Source: Oscillospiraceae bacterium
GTDB taxonomy: Bacteria > Bacillota > Clostridia > Oscillospirales > Oscillospiraceae
DNA: 60,149 nucleotides
NCBI GenBank assembly: GCA_016292255.1
Contig: JAEEZZ010000119.1
Coordinates: 1 to 60,149 of the forward strand
Direction of reading: 5' to 3'
The number at the start of each line of letters is the position of its first letter. Positions within the stretch are counted from its first letter, which is position 1. The notes beneath the pieces were generated by a model. The model did not search any database. It saw only the letters and a program-made list of their open reading frames with translations, and was not told where the DNA came from. This document shows, piece after piece, positions 34,040-43,182 of the stretch. Position numbers and translations under genes: made by a program.

Positions 34040-34833
34040 ACCTCCTTCTTACTTTTTCTTTCGCAGTAGACGACGTACCGATACCTCCCGCCGCTGCCGT
34101 AAGGGTGGCAGGTTACAATGGTTAGCAAATCCCGGCCCTCCTGGATCAGAAGCTCCTCCGGCTGGTACGGCTCGATGATCTTAATCTCTGCGACCTCATA
34201 TTCCAGGACTTCCCAGAGGTTGGTCAATAAGACCGCATCTCCGATTTCCAGCCGTTCGATGTTTTTCATGTGCTCAGCTCCTACCCAGCCACGGTGCGCT
34301 GCAAGCACGCAGTTGGTGTTCTCCCCGCCGATGGGCATGGAGCTGATGGAGAGCTGGGCCGCACCCTGATCCAGATGGCTGTATGTGGCTCCCAGGTAGA
34401 CCGGCTCCTCATACTCCATCTTTGGAATTGTCAGGACGCCGACCGCATCGCCTTCCAGCCCGTAGTCAGCCAGATCAATCACCGACGCGGTATAGGCCCA
34501 GGGATCAGCCAGGCCGCATTGCTTGTTGCGGTAGATCTGATCGTTGTACTCCCGCATAGCCTCCAGCAGCTCCGGATAAGGCGTCGGCTCCGCCTCGCTT
34601 ACCTTTTTACGCTCGATCACCACCGGCAGCTCCGAGGCTTCGTCCTCCGGCACAGCCTGGGGAACAACCTCATATCCGTGCTCCTGAAAAAACGATGCGA
34701 CAGCCTGCTCAGCCCTGGCTTTTTGGCTGAGCTTATTGACCGTCGGCTTCACAAGAATTGCCGCGCCGGTCAGAAACAGCAGGGCCGCAAGGAAAAATAA
34801 GGAAACCGTTGTAATTGTTCTGCGCTTTTTCAT
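34036..34833 (-). CDS. Sortase (second pilus sortase of the ICE)
   Basis: The 265-residue protein has an N-terminal membrane anchor (SLFFLAALLFLTGAAILV). The sortase core has the catalytic His in LAAHRGW near residue 178, the Cys in TIVTCHPYG near 242, and an Arg in GRYRYVVYCERK. It lacks the C-terminal hydrophobic segment present in the neighbouring sortase. It overlaps pcfB and the upstream sortase gene by four bases each, so it is translated with the conjugation genes. It may attach the pilus or adhesin to the wall while the other sortase polymerises pilin. Class assignment (C or related) is uncertain. Confidence 0.88.
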   Translation of the reverse strand: MKKRRTITTVSLFFLAALLFLTGAAILVKPTVNKLSQKARAEQAVASFFQEHGYEVVPQAVPEDEASELPVVIERKKVSEAEPTPYPELLEAMREYNDQIYRNKQCGLADPWAYTASVIDLADYGLEGDAVGVLTIPKMEYEEPVYLGATYSHLDQGAAQLSISSMPIGGENTNCVLAAHRGWVGAEHMKNIERLEIGDAVLLTNLWEVLEYEVAEIKIIEPYQPEELLIQEGRDLLTIVTCHPYGSGGRYRYVVYCERKSKKEV

Positions 34834-35690
34834 GCGGCCTCCTTCCTGCGTTTCTTCCGCACGATCATGATAACTGCAAAGAACAGAAGCGCGGCCCCGG
34901 CGATGCCGCCGCCTGTTTTCAGGCCCAGTATATACTGTTCCTTCCAGGTGGACTTGACCGGCTCTTGTGGGGTGTCGGAAATCTCAACGGCTTCCGTTGC
35001 GTTCTCGTGGTATGGAACCCGCGAACCCCGCACCAGCAGCCGGTGGGAGTTGATGCCGAAGGGCGTACAGGTTACCAGAGTGCAGAGATCCTCGCCCCGG
35101 ACAAGCTCCAGGAGCTCTGTCTCATGGGGTAAAACTGCATGAATCTCCGTGACCTCATAAGCCAGGGTCTCGCCCAGGACTTTCAAATAGAATGCGTCTC
35201 CGACTTCAAGCTGATCCAGGTCGCTGAACAGCTTTTTTTCCGCGACGCCGCTGTGTCCCGTCAGAACAGCGTGGGTGCTATCACCGCCCACCGGCAGGCT
35301 GGAGCCCACCAGGTGGCCCACGCCCTCCTCCAGAACGGCCTCGCTGGTTCCGTGATAGATCGGAAGATTAACCTGGATCTTCGGAATCTCAACGTAGCCC
35401 ATGATGCCGGAGCCGGTGGGGTTCAGCAGCTCGTTGTAGGCAGCCGCCGCTTCTGTAAGTCCTTCCCGGGTAAAGCGAACGGGGCCCAGGGCTGCGTTAT
35501 AGCGTTCCGCCGCAGCCCTCGTTTCACGGAGGGCCGTATCGTCTAACTCGTGCACCTCCTCTTCATAGCTCGTCCGGATCTCGCTGGCGTACTTATCGTT
35601 CACGTAGGTTTCGATCATGGGATACGCGGTAAATCCGACGGCAGCAAGCAGAAGCATGATAGCGAGGCCAATCATAAGAAATCGTTTCAT
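34830..35690 (-). CDS. srtC: Class C sortase (pilin polymerase)
   Basis: The 286-residue protein has an N-terminal signal/anchor (MIGLAIMLLLAAVGFTAYP). The catalytic His is in LTGHSGVAE near residue 146, the Cys in TLVTCTPFGINSHR near 208, and the Arg in the following HRLLVRG. A C-terminal membrane helix (GGGIAGAALLFFAVIMIV) and positive tail are typical of class C. It lies directly downstream of the backbone pilin gene, separated by a terminator-like hairpin, and overlaps the second sortase by ATGA. Class C enzymes join pilin subunits through a lysine and the LPXTG threonine. Confidence 0.92.
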   Translation of the reverse strand: MKRFLMIGLAIMLLLAAVGFTAYPMIETYVNDKYASEIRTSYEEEVHELDDTALRETRAAAERYNAALGPVRFTREGLTEAAAAYNELLNPTGSGIMGYVEIPKIQVNLPIYHGTSEAVLEEGVGHLVGSSLPVGGDSTHAVLTGHSGVAEKKLFSDLDQLEVGDAFYLKVLGETLAYEVTEIHAVLPHETELLELVRGEDLCTLVTCTPFGINSHRLLVRGSRVPYHENATEAVEISDTPQEPVKSTWKEQYILGLKTGGGIAGAALLFFAVIMIVRKKRRKEAA

Positions 35691-35704
35691 AGCGCCTCCG
35701 TGAA

Positions 35705-35731
35705 AAGGGCGACCCCGCAGGGCCGCCCCTT
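35705..35731 (-). terminator. Terminator/attenuator after the pilin gene
   Basis: On the minus strand AAGGGGCGGCC pairs with GGTCGCCCTT and is followed by TTCAC. It lies between the abundant pilin gene and the sortase genes and probably reduces transcription into the sortase and conjugation genes. Confidence 0.6.
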
Positions 35732-35747
35732 GTTGTAGAATAAAGAA

Positions 35748-37850
35748 TTACTTATCCTCAGCCTTGCGCTTGCGGAGCGCCAGCCAGAACACAACAGCGG
35801 ATGCCAGAATGAACGCAGCGCCGATTACGCCGTACATCCAAACGCCGTTATCACCAGTTCTGGGGATCTCAGGGCCTTTGGTGTTTACGATGGTCAGAGG
35901 CACCAGAGCATTCACACTGTTGTTGACGGCCTGCATGGTAACAGCCTTGCCGTCCACAGTGGCGGAAGCAGTCAACAGATTATGAGCGAGCTCCTTGTAG
36001 CCTTCAAACATGACATAACGGGGATCGTTCTGGACGAGGCCCAGAAGGTCGGTGTTGTAGATGCCGCAGGGACGGTCGGGATCTTCAACTGCAGTGATAA
36101 CAACGGTAATGGCGTCCTTGAGGAGAGTGTAGCCGTTGTCGGTCTTGATTTCAGTTGCTACATAGGTATCGTCTTCAAGCCCGAAAATGTTCAGAACACC
36201 AGTGGTAGCATTGGGAACGAAAACAGTAGCGTCAGCTTCATTCTCAACATGACCGGTTGCATAATACTCGCCGTCCTCAGTCTTGACAGCAACAACCCAG
36301 TAGTTGTCAGTGGTGTTCTTGACCTTAAAATTGACTTTGGCAAAATTGCCGTTGTTGTCGCTGAACTTCTTGGTCAGCTCCAGGCCATAGGAGTAAACAT
36401 GAGCATCATCAACGAGAGTATCGTAGTAGTTCATGTTGGTGCGCTGCCATCTCAGAATAACAGTGTTGGGGTTGCCTTCATCGCCAAGCACCACGTCGGC
36501 ATTCTGATTCAGAGTGGCGGAGTAAGTCACGCGAACATAGCAGCCAGAGTAGCCCTTTTCGGTGCCAGTGGTATGAACAGTGGTCGCAGTGTTGATTTCG
36601 TTCAGGCCGGCAGCGTTAACAGCCACATCCATTGTGGTCGCGTCGTTTGCAGCAGTGCCATAGGTAACGGTAAACTTGGGGGTGGTGTCGGTGAGTTTCC
36701 AATCGGTGATCTTTTCGGTGCAAGCTGCATCCTTGTAGAAATGGATCTCGACGTCGTTTGCGTTGAAGTGGCCGTTCAGCAGGCCGGCAGTGTTGGCAGC
36801 AGAATTGCCGTTGTATTCGAGGCCCTTGGAAAGAGTATCGATCCAGCCCCAAACGGTCAGCTTGGTCGCGGCGGAGGTGATTGTAGGCAGCTTGTCTACG
36901 AACTGGTACTCGAACTTGTCACCGGTGGAGCCGGTAGCATTGTGGTCATAGCCGTCAGTGATGCTGTCGGAACCGTCGTTCATACCGGTGTCGGTCTTTG
37001 CCTCGCGGACGGTCTTTTCCAAGCTGGGGATGCCAGTCTCATTCTTGGGGTACAGAGTAACGTCGTACAGCCACTCCTCGCCGCCGTTGGTGGCATTGGT
37101 GCCGTTCACGGAAGTCATGGGAACAGAAACCAGGAAGGGATTGCAGGTAGAAACGACCATTTCGGGAACCTTGGTTTCGACAATGAGGTACAGGCCGAGA
37201 TCCAGACCATCAGCGGAAGTGTGGCCATGAGCGTCGGTTTCGGCAAAGGTGTCTGCATTCTGTGCAGTCATGTATGCTTCCAGCGCATTCTTGGTCGCGG
37301 TAGCATTGGAGGCCAGCGCAGCAGCCAGAGCATCGATCAGCGTGTCGCTGGTGAAGAAGTGATAACCTGTCTGAGCGTACTCAGCAATAACGGGGTAAGC
37401 GTCGTCGTTGGTCAGGCCCAGCGCGGAGAGCAGAGCAGCGTCGGCAGTATCGTTCATCTTGTAGAGAACCATAGCCTTGTGAGTGCCGTCGGCCTCAGTT
37501 TCGCTGTAGGTGCAGATGTCAGCAATCTTGAGATAGCTGAACTGCACGCCCTTGATGCAGTAGCCGTAGGACTGCTGACCATTGCCGAGATTGTTGACAG
37601 TGCCATCGTCCATAGCGGCTTCCAGGGTTTCGTCTTTGACGCCGGTGGAAACGTAGGAGTCGAGCATGGCAGCAATGGTGCTGTCGGTGTTGGCCATCGT
37701 GAGGTCGTACTTGTAGATCTCAATGGAGCCGGTGCGGGTGGTGTCGATAGTTGCGTTGTCCACGGTCGCCGCGCTGACGCCAATGGACAGGGAGAGCAAA
37801 ATGGACAGAGCCATCACTGCTGCAAGGATACGTGCAATACTTCTTTTCAT
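35748..37850 (-). CDS. Backbone pilin with SpaA/Cna-B isopeptide domains
   Basis: The 700-residue protein has a signal peptide (MKRSIARILAAVMALSILLS ... VSA). A pilin motif, YPKN (VTLYPKNE, near residue 267), supplies the lysine for polymerisation. E-box-like YVATEIKTDNGYTL follows in a C-terminal Cna-B/SpaA domain. The sorting signal is IPRTG near 661, then a membrane helix and RKRKAEDK. The domain layout is that of sortase-polymerised major pilins. A class C sortase is immediately downstream and a giant adhesin upstream on the same strand. Exported and wall-linked. Confidence 0.9.
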   Translation of the reverse strand: MKRSIARILAAVMALSILLSLSIGVSAATVDNATIDTTRTGSIEIYKYDLTMANTDSTIAAMLDSYVSTGVKDETLEAAMDDGTVNNLGNGQQSYGYCIKGVQFSYLKIADICTYSETEADGTHKAMVLYKMNDTADAALLSALGLTNDDAYPVIAEYAQTGYHFFTSDTLIDALAAALASNATATKNALEAYMTAQNADTFAETDAHGHTSADGLDLGLYLIVETKVPEMVVSTCNPFLVSVPMTSVNGTNATNGGEEWLYDVTLYPKNETGIPSLEKTVREAKTDTGMNDGSDSITDGYDHNATGSTGDKFEYQFVDKLPTITSAATKLTVWGWIDTLSKGLEYNGNSAANTAGLLNGHFNANDVEIHFYKDAACTEKITDWKLTDTTPKFTVTYGTAANDATTMDVAVNAAGLNEINTATTVHTTGTEKGYSGCYVRVTYSATLNQNADVVLGDEGNPNTVILRWQRTNMNYYDTLVDDAHVYSYGLELTKKFSDNNGNFAKVNFKVKNTTDNYWVVAVKTEDGEYYATGHVENEADATVFVPNATTGVLNIFGLEDDTYVATEIKTDNGYTLLKDAITVVITAVEDPDRPCGIYNTDLLGLVQNDPRYVMFEGYKELAHNLLTASATVDGKAVTMQAVNNSVNALVPLTIVNTKGPEIPRTGDNGVWMYGVIGAAFILASAVVFWLALRKRKAEDK

Positions 37851-37895
37851 GTTTAGTTCCTTTCCTTTTTTTATTTATTAAAGCCATCGCTTTAA

Positions 37896-40800
37896 TTACA
37901 GGGTTTCGTCTTCCTTCTTCTTCGGAAGCCGGAGGAGAATGATTACTGCCAGCAGCACAGCCAAAGCGGAGCCGATGGCTGCCAAAGTGAAACCGTTCTC
38001 GCCCGTCATGGGCATTTCGAAAACTCGGTGGTTCACGACTTTGTATTCTAACTCTACCTGCTCTTCGGTCAAGTAGCCCTCAAAGACAGGCTCAGCCAGC
38101 AGGTCGTAGCCGTCCTGAGTTCCAACCTCTGTCAGTCGGTATTTGATCGTGTGAAGCTGGTTATTGATTGCCAGACCCGCGAACTCCGCAATGCCATCCG
38201 CGCCAGTCGTGATGCAGCCGTTCACAATATTTGCGCTGGTGCTGTAACCACACTGAACAGGGCTGTCTGCGTCACGGGACTGAATGGGAAGCCAGGTATT
38301 CGTGTCGTCCAGGGAGTATTCCAGAAGATAGGTGACTCCCGCCATGGGCTGCCCCTTATCGTTTTCCTTGTGAACACGGATCAGACCGGGAATGATCTCG
38401 TTTTCGCGCTCGATCTTAATATCCGGCACGTCCGGGGTCAGCTCCACGGAGATCACGGTATCGTCCAGCTCAAAGCCCGGAGGGGCTTGGAACTCCTGGA
38501 TCGAATAGCTGCCGACCCGCAGATCCTCGAATTTCAGTTGGCCGTGAGAATCCGTATAGCCCTCGGCCAGCTTCTCGCCGCGCTCGTCGAAGAGATAGAA
38601 CCCTGCGCCCTCCAGCGGCGTTCTCGTACCCTGATCTACCTTGACAATTTTTATGCTGCACGGGATCAGATGGTTCACGAACGTCAGCGTGTTCGTACCG
38701 GCTTGAACGGTGATCTCTTGTGAGATATGGTCGTTGGTGTACCCGTAAGGCAGCGTTTCCGTCACCCGATATGTGACGCCAAGCTCCAGATCCTCCAGAT
38801 GGATCGTACCGTTTTGACCGGTTGTATACGAACCTTCGAAGCTATAATCTTCATCACTTTTCTTGCGCTCCACGGTAAAAGTGATGCCGGAAACTTTGCC
38901 GTCGTCAGATTCCTTGATAATCTCCAGCTCAATACCGAGCTTGTTGGTAAACTCCACGACGTTTTCACCCAGAGCCAACGTAACGGTCTGTGGGTTCTCC
39001 GACAGGCAGATGTAATCGCCCAGCTCGATTTCCGTGATGCGAAGCACGTCGCCTTCGTGCAGCAGGCCCTGCTCGTCGATCAGGATAATACCGCCATTGG
39101 CAGTGATATACGTTCCGAGCGGATCCCAGCGCTCTTTCATACTTACGGATCCCGAAGTGGAGCCGGTCATTTTCCGCTCAACCTTGAACTTGAAGCCGTC
39201 CACAGGGCCGTCCGGATCTGTATTGTGCTTGACGATCTTCAGCGTCACGACGGGGTGGTTGATAAAGGTCACCGTGTTCTGGCCAAGCCGGGCCACAAAG
39301 ATTTTCTCCCGTTCGTCGGCAACATAGTTTTCCGGGACTGTCTCAACGAGCTTGTAGGTCTTTCCCGCTTCCAGAACTTCTTCATCTACGATGAAGCCGT
39401 CCGTGTCCGTGACGTAGGTTTCGACGTACTCAAAGATTCCGGATTTATTACGCCGATACAGCTTGAACTCGATTTCCGCCACGTTGCCGTCGTCGGACTG
39501 CTTGATGACCTTCAGATTTACAACCGGCTTGTTGACAAACGTGACCACGTTTTCACCTTCGTGCAGCGTGACGGTCTGAACGCCGTCCGGGGTATTGACA
39601 CAGATATAGTTTTGGGGCGCGGTCTCGGTGATTCGGAACTCAGCACCAATCGCAAGATGCTCCGTCGCAATGGAAATAATACCGTCCGTCCCGGTGACGT
39701 AACTGCCGATCAGCGTCCAACTGCCGTTGACCTTCTTCTCCACCTTGAACGTGATACCGTCAATCTTTCCGTCAGAGCATTCCTTTTTGATCTTCAGGCT
39801 GATATCCACGTTCTCGAAGTTCACTGGATTATCTCCGATTTGCAGCGTGATTTCCTGCGGGTTCTGGGACAGACAGATAGAACCTTCCTGGACGATCTCT
39901 TTGATTTGTACTCTTGTACCGGCAGGCAGATCCGGGATTTCGATTTTGCCGCCGTCGCCCGTGACGTAGGTTCCGTCTCCCAGCGGCAGCCAGCCGTGGC
40001 CTGTCACGTATTGTCTGACCTCGAACGTGATACCTTTGATGCGCCCGTTGGAAGAGGTTTTTCGGATGGTCAGCGTGTTGCTGGGCGTATTCTCGACATA
40101 GAGCTCGTTATCGATCACATAGGCATCGTCGCCGTAATCGTCGGTGGGCTCTCCATCCGCGTCGCCCCAATAATTGCTCACTGCAAAGGTCTGCGGGTTG
40201 GTAAGCTTCATGTACCAATAGCCGATGCTGTCGGACTTTCGGAACCCCTCCGGAGCCTCGACCTCTTCAATCCGCATACAGCCAATGGGGAGCTTACCGG
40301 TTTCGTACAGCTCGTCCGACGGATACTCACTCGTGTTAACAAGGTGCGCCGCATCCAGCGTAACGCACCCATCATCGTCAGAACGCAGGAACCATCTGCG
40401 TTCAAACGTGGTGGCCGTAGGTACTTCGGAGCTGTAGTAATCCACCTGGAAGATCGCACCCTCCAGCGGGAGGTCGGTGGAGGCGTCTTTCTTCACAAGC
40501 GTGGGCGGCCCGCCGTAAATCGGGGCGTTCGTGATCTCGATGCTCAGTGTGCCGCCGCCGTTCAGGCCGATGATTGGAACTCCACTGATGTAACAATCTC
40601 CGTTCGTATCCCAATTCAGAGCATTGCCTTGGTACGTAAGGTCAACGGAAGCCGTGGTGCCGCCGCTGGTGGTGATCCGGATCTTTTGGGTCTTGGTGTT
40701 TTTGAAATCCCGCTGGGACAGCAGCTCACGGAGGGAATATGTGCCGTCCTCCAGCCCTTCAAACTGATAGACCCGCGATCCTTCCGCAACCGCCGCATGG

Positions 40801-43046
40801 CTTGCGTTCGTCTTGTAAATGTTGCCGTTTGCGTCGGTACGCCCATACCAAACCGTGCTGCTTTCCGCCCGGAAAAGGTTGAAATAGTAGCCTTCCACCC
40901 CGCCCGGTGTATTGGCCGGAAGGGTCTTCTTCATGGTGGCGGTTCCTTTCTCCTGGTTTTCTGCGGTGATCACAGTCCCGTCGGAATCGTTTTCCATCTT
41001 GTAGATGCCCCGGGGATTCTGCGTGGTAATGGGCTGCCCGGCAGCGTCGCCCCAATAGGCTTCCGCAGCTCCGCCGGATGTGGGCTGGTTGATGAAGATC
41101 AGCACACCCGCATCGTTGCCCACGGGCGTGATGTAGCCGTCCGCGGCCTGGATTTCCTGGATGTAGACGCAGCCAAGGGGAAATGAAACAGTTCCATCCG
41201 GCTTGAACAGCGGATCGGAGCTGTGGCCGTCGTAGCTGCTGAGCAGATGGGCGTCATCGAACTTAACAACACCGTTCGAGTCAGACTTCAAATACCAGGT
41301 GCGCTGCAAATATTGGGAATCCATCCAGGTGCTGGCGTAGAAATCTGCTTTGAAGATCGTGTTTGGAATGTATTCGCTGCTGGTTCCGGTTTTCTTAACT
41401 TCCAGCCTAGCCGGATCAAATACGGGCTCGTCCGACACGTTGAACACATTCTGGCTGCTGTCGGCGCTGACCGTCAGAAGAACCGGGGTGGAGTTCAGTT
41501 TATACCCGGCGGGAGCCGTTTTTTCGACCGCGCACAGCACGGTATTGACTGCGTACTTGACGGTGCCGGTAGCGTTTCCGTTGGCGTCCGTGGTTAGGGT
41601 CTCCACCACGGGGCCGGTGGCCGAACCCTGGTGGATCTCATACACGGCCCCACGCAGGGTGTATCTGGGATTGCCCTGGATGCAGGCCATGACGCTGGCC
41701 GATGCGCTGGAGGTCTTTTTCAGGGAAATCGTTTTCGTGTCGGCCCTCAGCTTGAAGTACGCAGGGATTTTACTGACAGAATCAAGAGAGGTTAAGTATT
41801 GATCACCTTGTCCGTTCACCCAGATGTTCTGGAAGCCGGCTCTCAGCTTTTTGCCGGTCATGGTGATGGTTTGTTCGCCGTTCTCCAAAGCGGCAGGAGT
41901 TGCAGTGATCGTCAGGCTGTTTCCGCTCTTGCTCACGCTGATGCCGTCCGGCGCAGAAAAATTGCTGTAATCCAGATCAAGGACGCCGTTGTTGTCTGTC
42001 AGCGTGAGCGTATAGTTGCTGCCGTTGTAGCTCATTGCATACGTTGCGGCGTTACTCGCGGAAGCGTTGGCAAACGACGGGATCGTGTTGTGACGGCGCA
42101 GCCGTGCGGCAATTTCCTGATAGGCTGCGATGAATGCCGAATTATCTCCGTAGGTCGTGTATGTCGGCGTTCCGTTGTAGACCTCATAAAGCCGCGAGTC
42201 GGTCACATAATACGTCGGGGTCGCGCTTCTGATCCCCATCACGACCTCCCAGATCAGGATTTGGGTTGCAGCCTGATACTGAAATGCCGTTTCATCGTCC
42301 GTGTTCATCTTGCCGTTGGGCTGATCTGTATAGCCCCAGGGCCAACCGTAGGCACAGAGGATCTTGATCGCTTCGATTTGCTCGCTGCTCAGCACGTCTG
42401 TTAATGCCTCGCTCCAATACGCACGCCCGGTTACAGTTGCTTTTTCTGGCTGAATGCAGTACACGACGGGATTGTTTTCATAATCCAAGACCGTATTGGG
42501 AGGGGTGCCATTTGGGGTCAAGTAGTTCAGCAGCAAAAAATGTCCGTTTTCGCCAAACGTCGTAGTTGCTGAATTCCCATTTGCATAGATCCATGAATGT
42601 GTGTACGCATACGCGCCTTGTTTGGGATAAAGCACCCATCCGAGGCTTCCGTGGCCGCCAATGCCGGAGGAGCGGATCAAGCGGCCTTGATCATCTACCG
42701 CTTGCACACCGTCACCTGGTTGCGTGTTCCAAGCCAAATTGGGATCCTCTGTTGTTTCCAAGGCTGGTGCAGTTGCTTCCTCCGCAGCCGTTTCCGCTTC
42801 ATTGCCCACGGGCTCCGTAGCGGCTGGATACGGAGCTGGAGAATCTTCCGGGGCCTCTGTGGGCACTGCCGTCTCCGGCTCTACATTCTGTGCTTTGATT
42901 GTGGTTCTGTCGGCTGCGCTTTCTCCCGTTGCCTGCTTTGCTGCCGAGTCCGTGTCTGCGGCAAAGGCCGGTGGCGGGACTACGGCAAGGAACATGGCAA
43001 ACAGAAGCAAAAACGCAACTGCCTTGCGGGTTCTTGTTAATCGCAT
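37896..43046 (-). CDS. Giant thioester/Cna-B pilus adhesin
   Basis: The protein has about 1716 residues. ATG at 43046 is chosen for the AAAGGAG seven bases upstream, not the earlier ATGs. A signal peptide (AVAFLLLFAMFLAVVPPPAFA) comes first. A thioester-domain-like region follows, with VVYCIQPEK near residue 195 and ATQILIWEV near 258, the Cys and Gln expected to form the bond. SpaA/Cna-B modules come next, five of them forming ~90-residue repeats at ~995-1452 (IKKECSDGKIDGITFKV, IIKESDDGKVSGITFTV). The sorting signal MPMTG near 1675, a membrane helix and basic tail end the protein. It is likely the tip adhesin of the ICE pilus; the ligand is unknown. Confidence 0.88.
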   Translation of the reverse strand: MRLTRTRKAVAFLLLFAMFLAVVPPPAFAADTDSAAKQATGESAADRTTIKAQNVEPETAVPTEAPEDSPAPYPAATEPVGNEAETAAEEATAPALETTEDPNLAWNTQPGDGVQAVDDQGRLIRSSGIGGHGSLGWVLYPKQGAYAYTHSWIYANGNSATTTFGENGHFLLLNYLTPNGTPPNTVLDYENNPVVYCIQPEKATVTGRAYWSEALTDVLSSEQIEAIKILCAYGWPWGYTDQPNGKMNTDDETAFQYQAATQILIWEVVMGIRSATPTYYVTDSRLYEVYNGTPTYTTYGDNSAFIAAYQEIAARLRRHNTIPSFANASASNAATYAMSYNGSNYTLTLTDNNGVLDLDYSNFSAPDGISVSKSGNSLTITATPAALENGEQTITMTGKKLRAGFQNIWVNGQGDQYLTSLDSVSKIPAYFKLRADTKTISLKKTSSASASVMACIQGNPRYTLRGAVYEIHQGSATGPVVETLTTDANGNATGTVKYAVNTVLCAVEKTAPAGYKLNSTPVLLTVSADSSQNVFNVSDEPVFDPARLEVKKTGTSSEYIPNTIFKADFYASTWMDSQYLQRTWYLKSDSNGVVKFDDAHLLSSYDGHSSDPLFKPDGTVSFPLGCVYIQEIQAADGYITPVGNDAGVLIFINQPTSGGAAEAYWGDAAGQPITTQNPRGIYKMENDSDGTVITAENQEKGTATMKKTLPANTPGGVEGYYFNLFRAESSTVWYGRTDANGNIYKTNASHAAVAEGSRVYQFEGLEDGTYSLRELLSQRDFKNTKTQKIRITTSGGTTASVDLTYQGNALNWDTNGDCYISGVPIIGLNGGGTLSIEITNAPIYGGPPTLVKKDASTDLPLEGAIFQVDYYSSEVPTATTFERRWFLRSDDDGCVTLDAAHLVNTSEYPSDELYETGKLPIGCMRIEEVEAPEGFRKSDSIGYWYMKLTNPQTFAVSNYWGDADGEPTDDYGDDAYVIDNELYVENTPSNTLTIRKTSSNGRIKGITFEVRQYVTGHGWLPLGDGTYVTGDGGKIEIPDLPAGTRVQIKEIVQEGSICLSQNPQEITLQIGDNPVNFENVDISLKIKKECSDGKIDGITFKVEKKVNGSWTLIGSYVTGTDGIISIATEHLAIGAEFRITETAPQNYICVNTPDGVQTVTLHEGENVVTFVNKPVVNLKVIKQSDDGNVAEIEFKLYRRNKSGIFEYVETYVTDTDGFIVDEEVLEAGKTYKLVETVPENYVADEREKIFVARLGQNTVTFINHPVVTLKIVKHNTDPDGPVDGFKFKVERKMTGSTSGSVSMKERWDPLGTYITANGGIILIDEQGLLHEGDVLRITEIELGDYICLSENPQTVTLALGENVVEFTNKLGIELEIIKESDDGKVSGITFTVERKKSDEDYSFEGSYTTGQNGTIHLEDLELGVTYRVTETLPYGYTNDHISQEITVQAGTNTLTFVNHLIPCSIKIVKVDQGTRTPLEGAGFYLFDERGEKLAEGYTDSHGQLKFEDLRVGSYSIQEFQAPPGFELDDTVISVELTPDVPDIKIERENEIIPGLIRVHKENDKGQPMAGVTYLLEYSLDDTNTWLPIQSRDADSPVQCGYSTSANIVNGCITTGADGIAEFAGLAINNQLHTIKYRLTEVGTQDGYDLLAEPVFEGYLTEEQVELEYKVVNHRVFEMPMTGENGFTLAAIGSALAVLLAVIILLRLPKKKEDETL

Positions 43047-43124
43047 GCTTTTTCTCCTTTTCATGTGAAATTTTGCAAGCTCAGAAGAGCTATAGCACAA
43101 ATGGATGATTTGGCCTCCGGGCCG

Positions 43125-43158
43125 TAAAAAAATAGCACGGAAGCGATCCGTGCTATTT
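43125..43158 (-). terminator. Intrinsic terminator of the KPTEP lipoprotein gene
   Basis: On the minus strand AAATAGCACGGA pairs with TCCGTGCTATTT around a five-base loop and runs into seven Ts. It separates the lipoprotein gene from the pilus genes, so the adhesin must have its own promoter. Confidence 0.85.
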
Positions 43159-43182
43159 CAAGTGGTATTCAGTTATTTCGGC

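Noticed and set aside
35982..37856. 624-residue plus-strand reading opposite the pilin gene
   Set aside because: Val/Gly/Ser-rich antisense shadow; the minus strand has a clear pilin with signal peptide and sorting motif.
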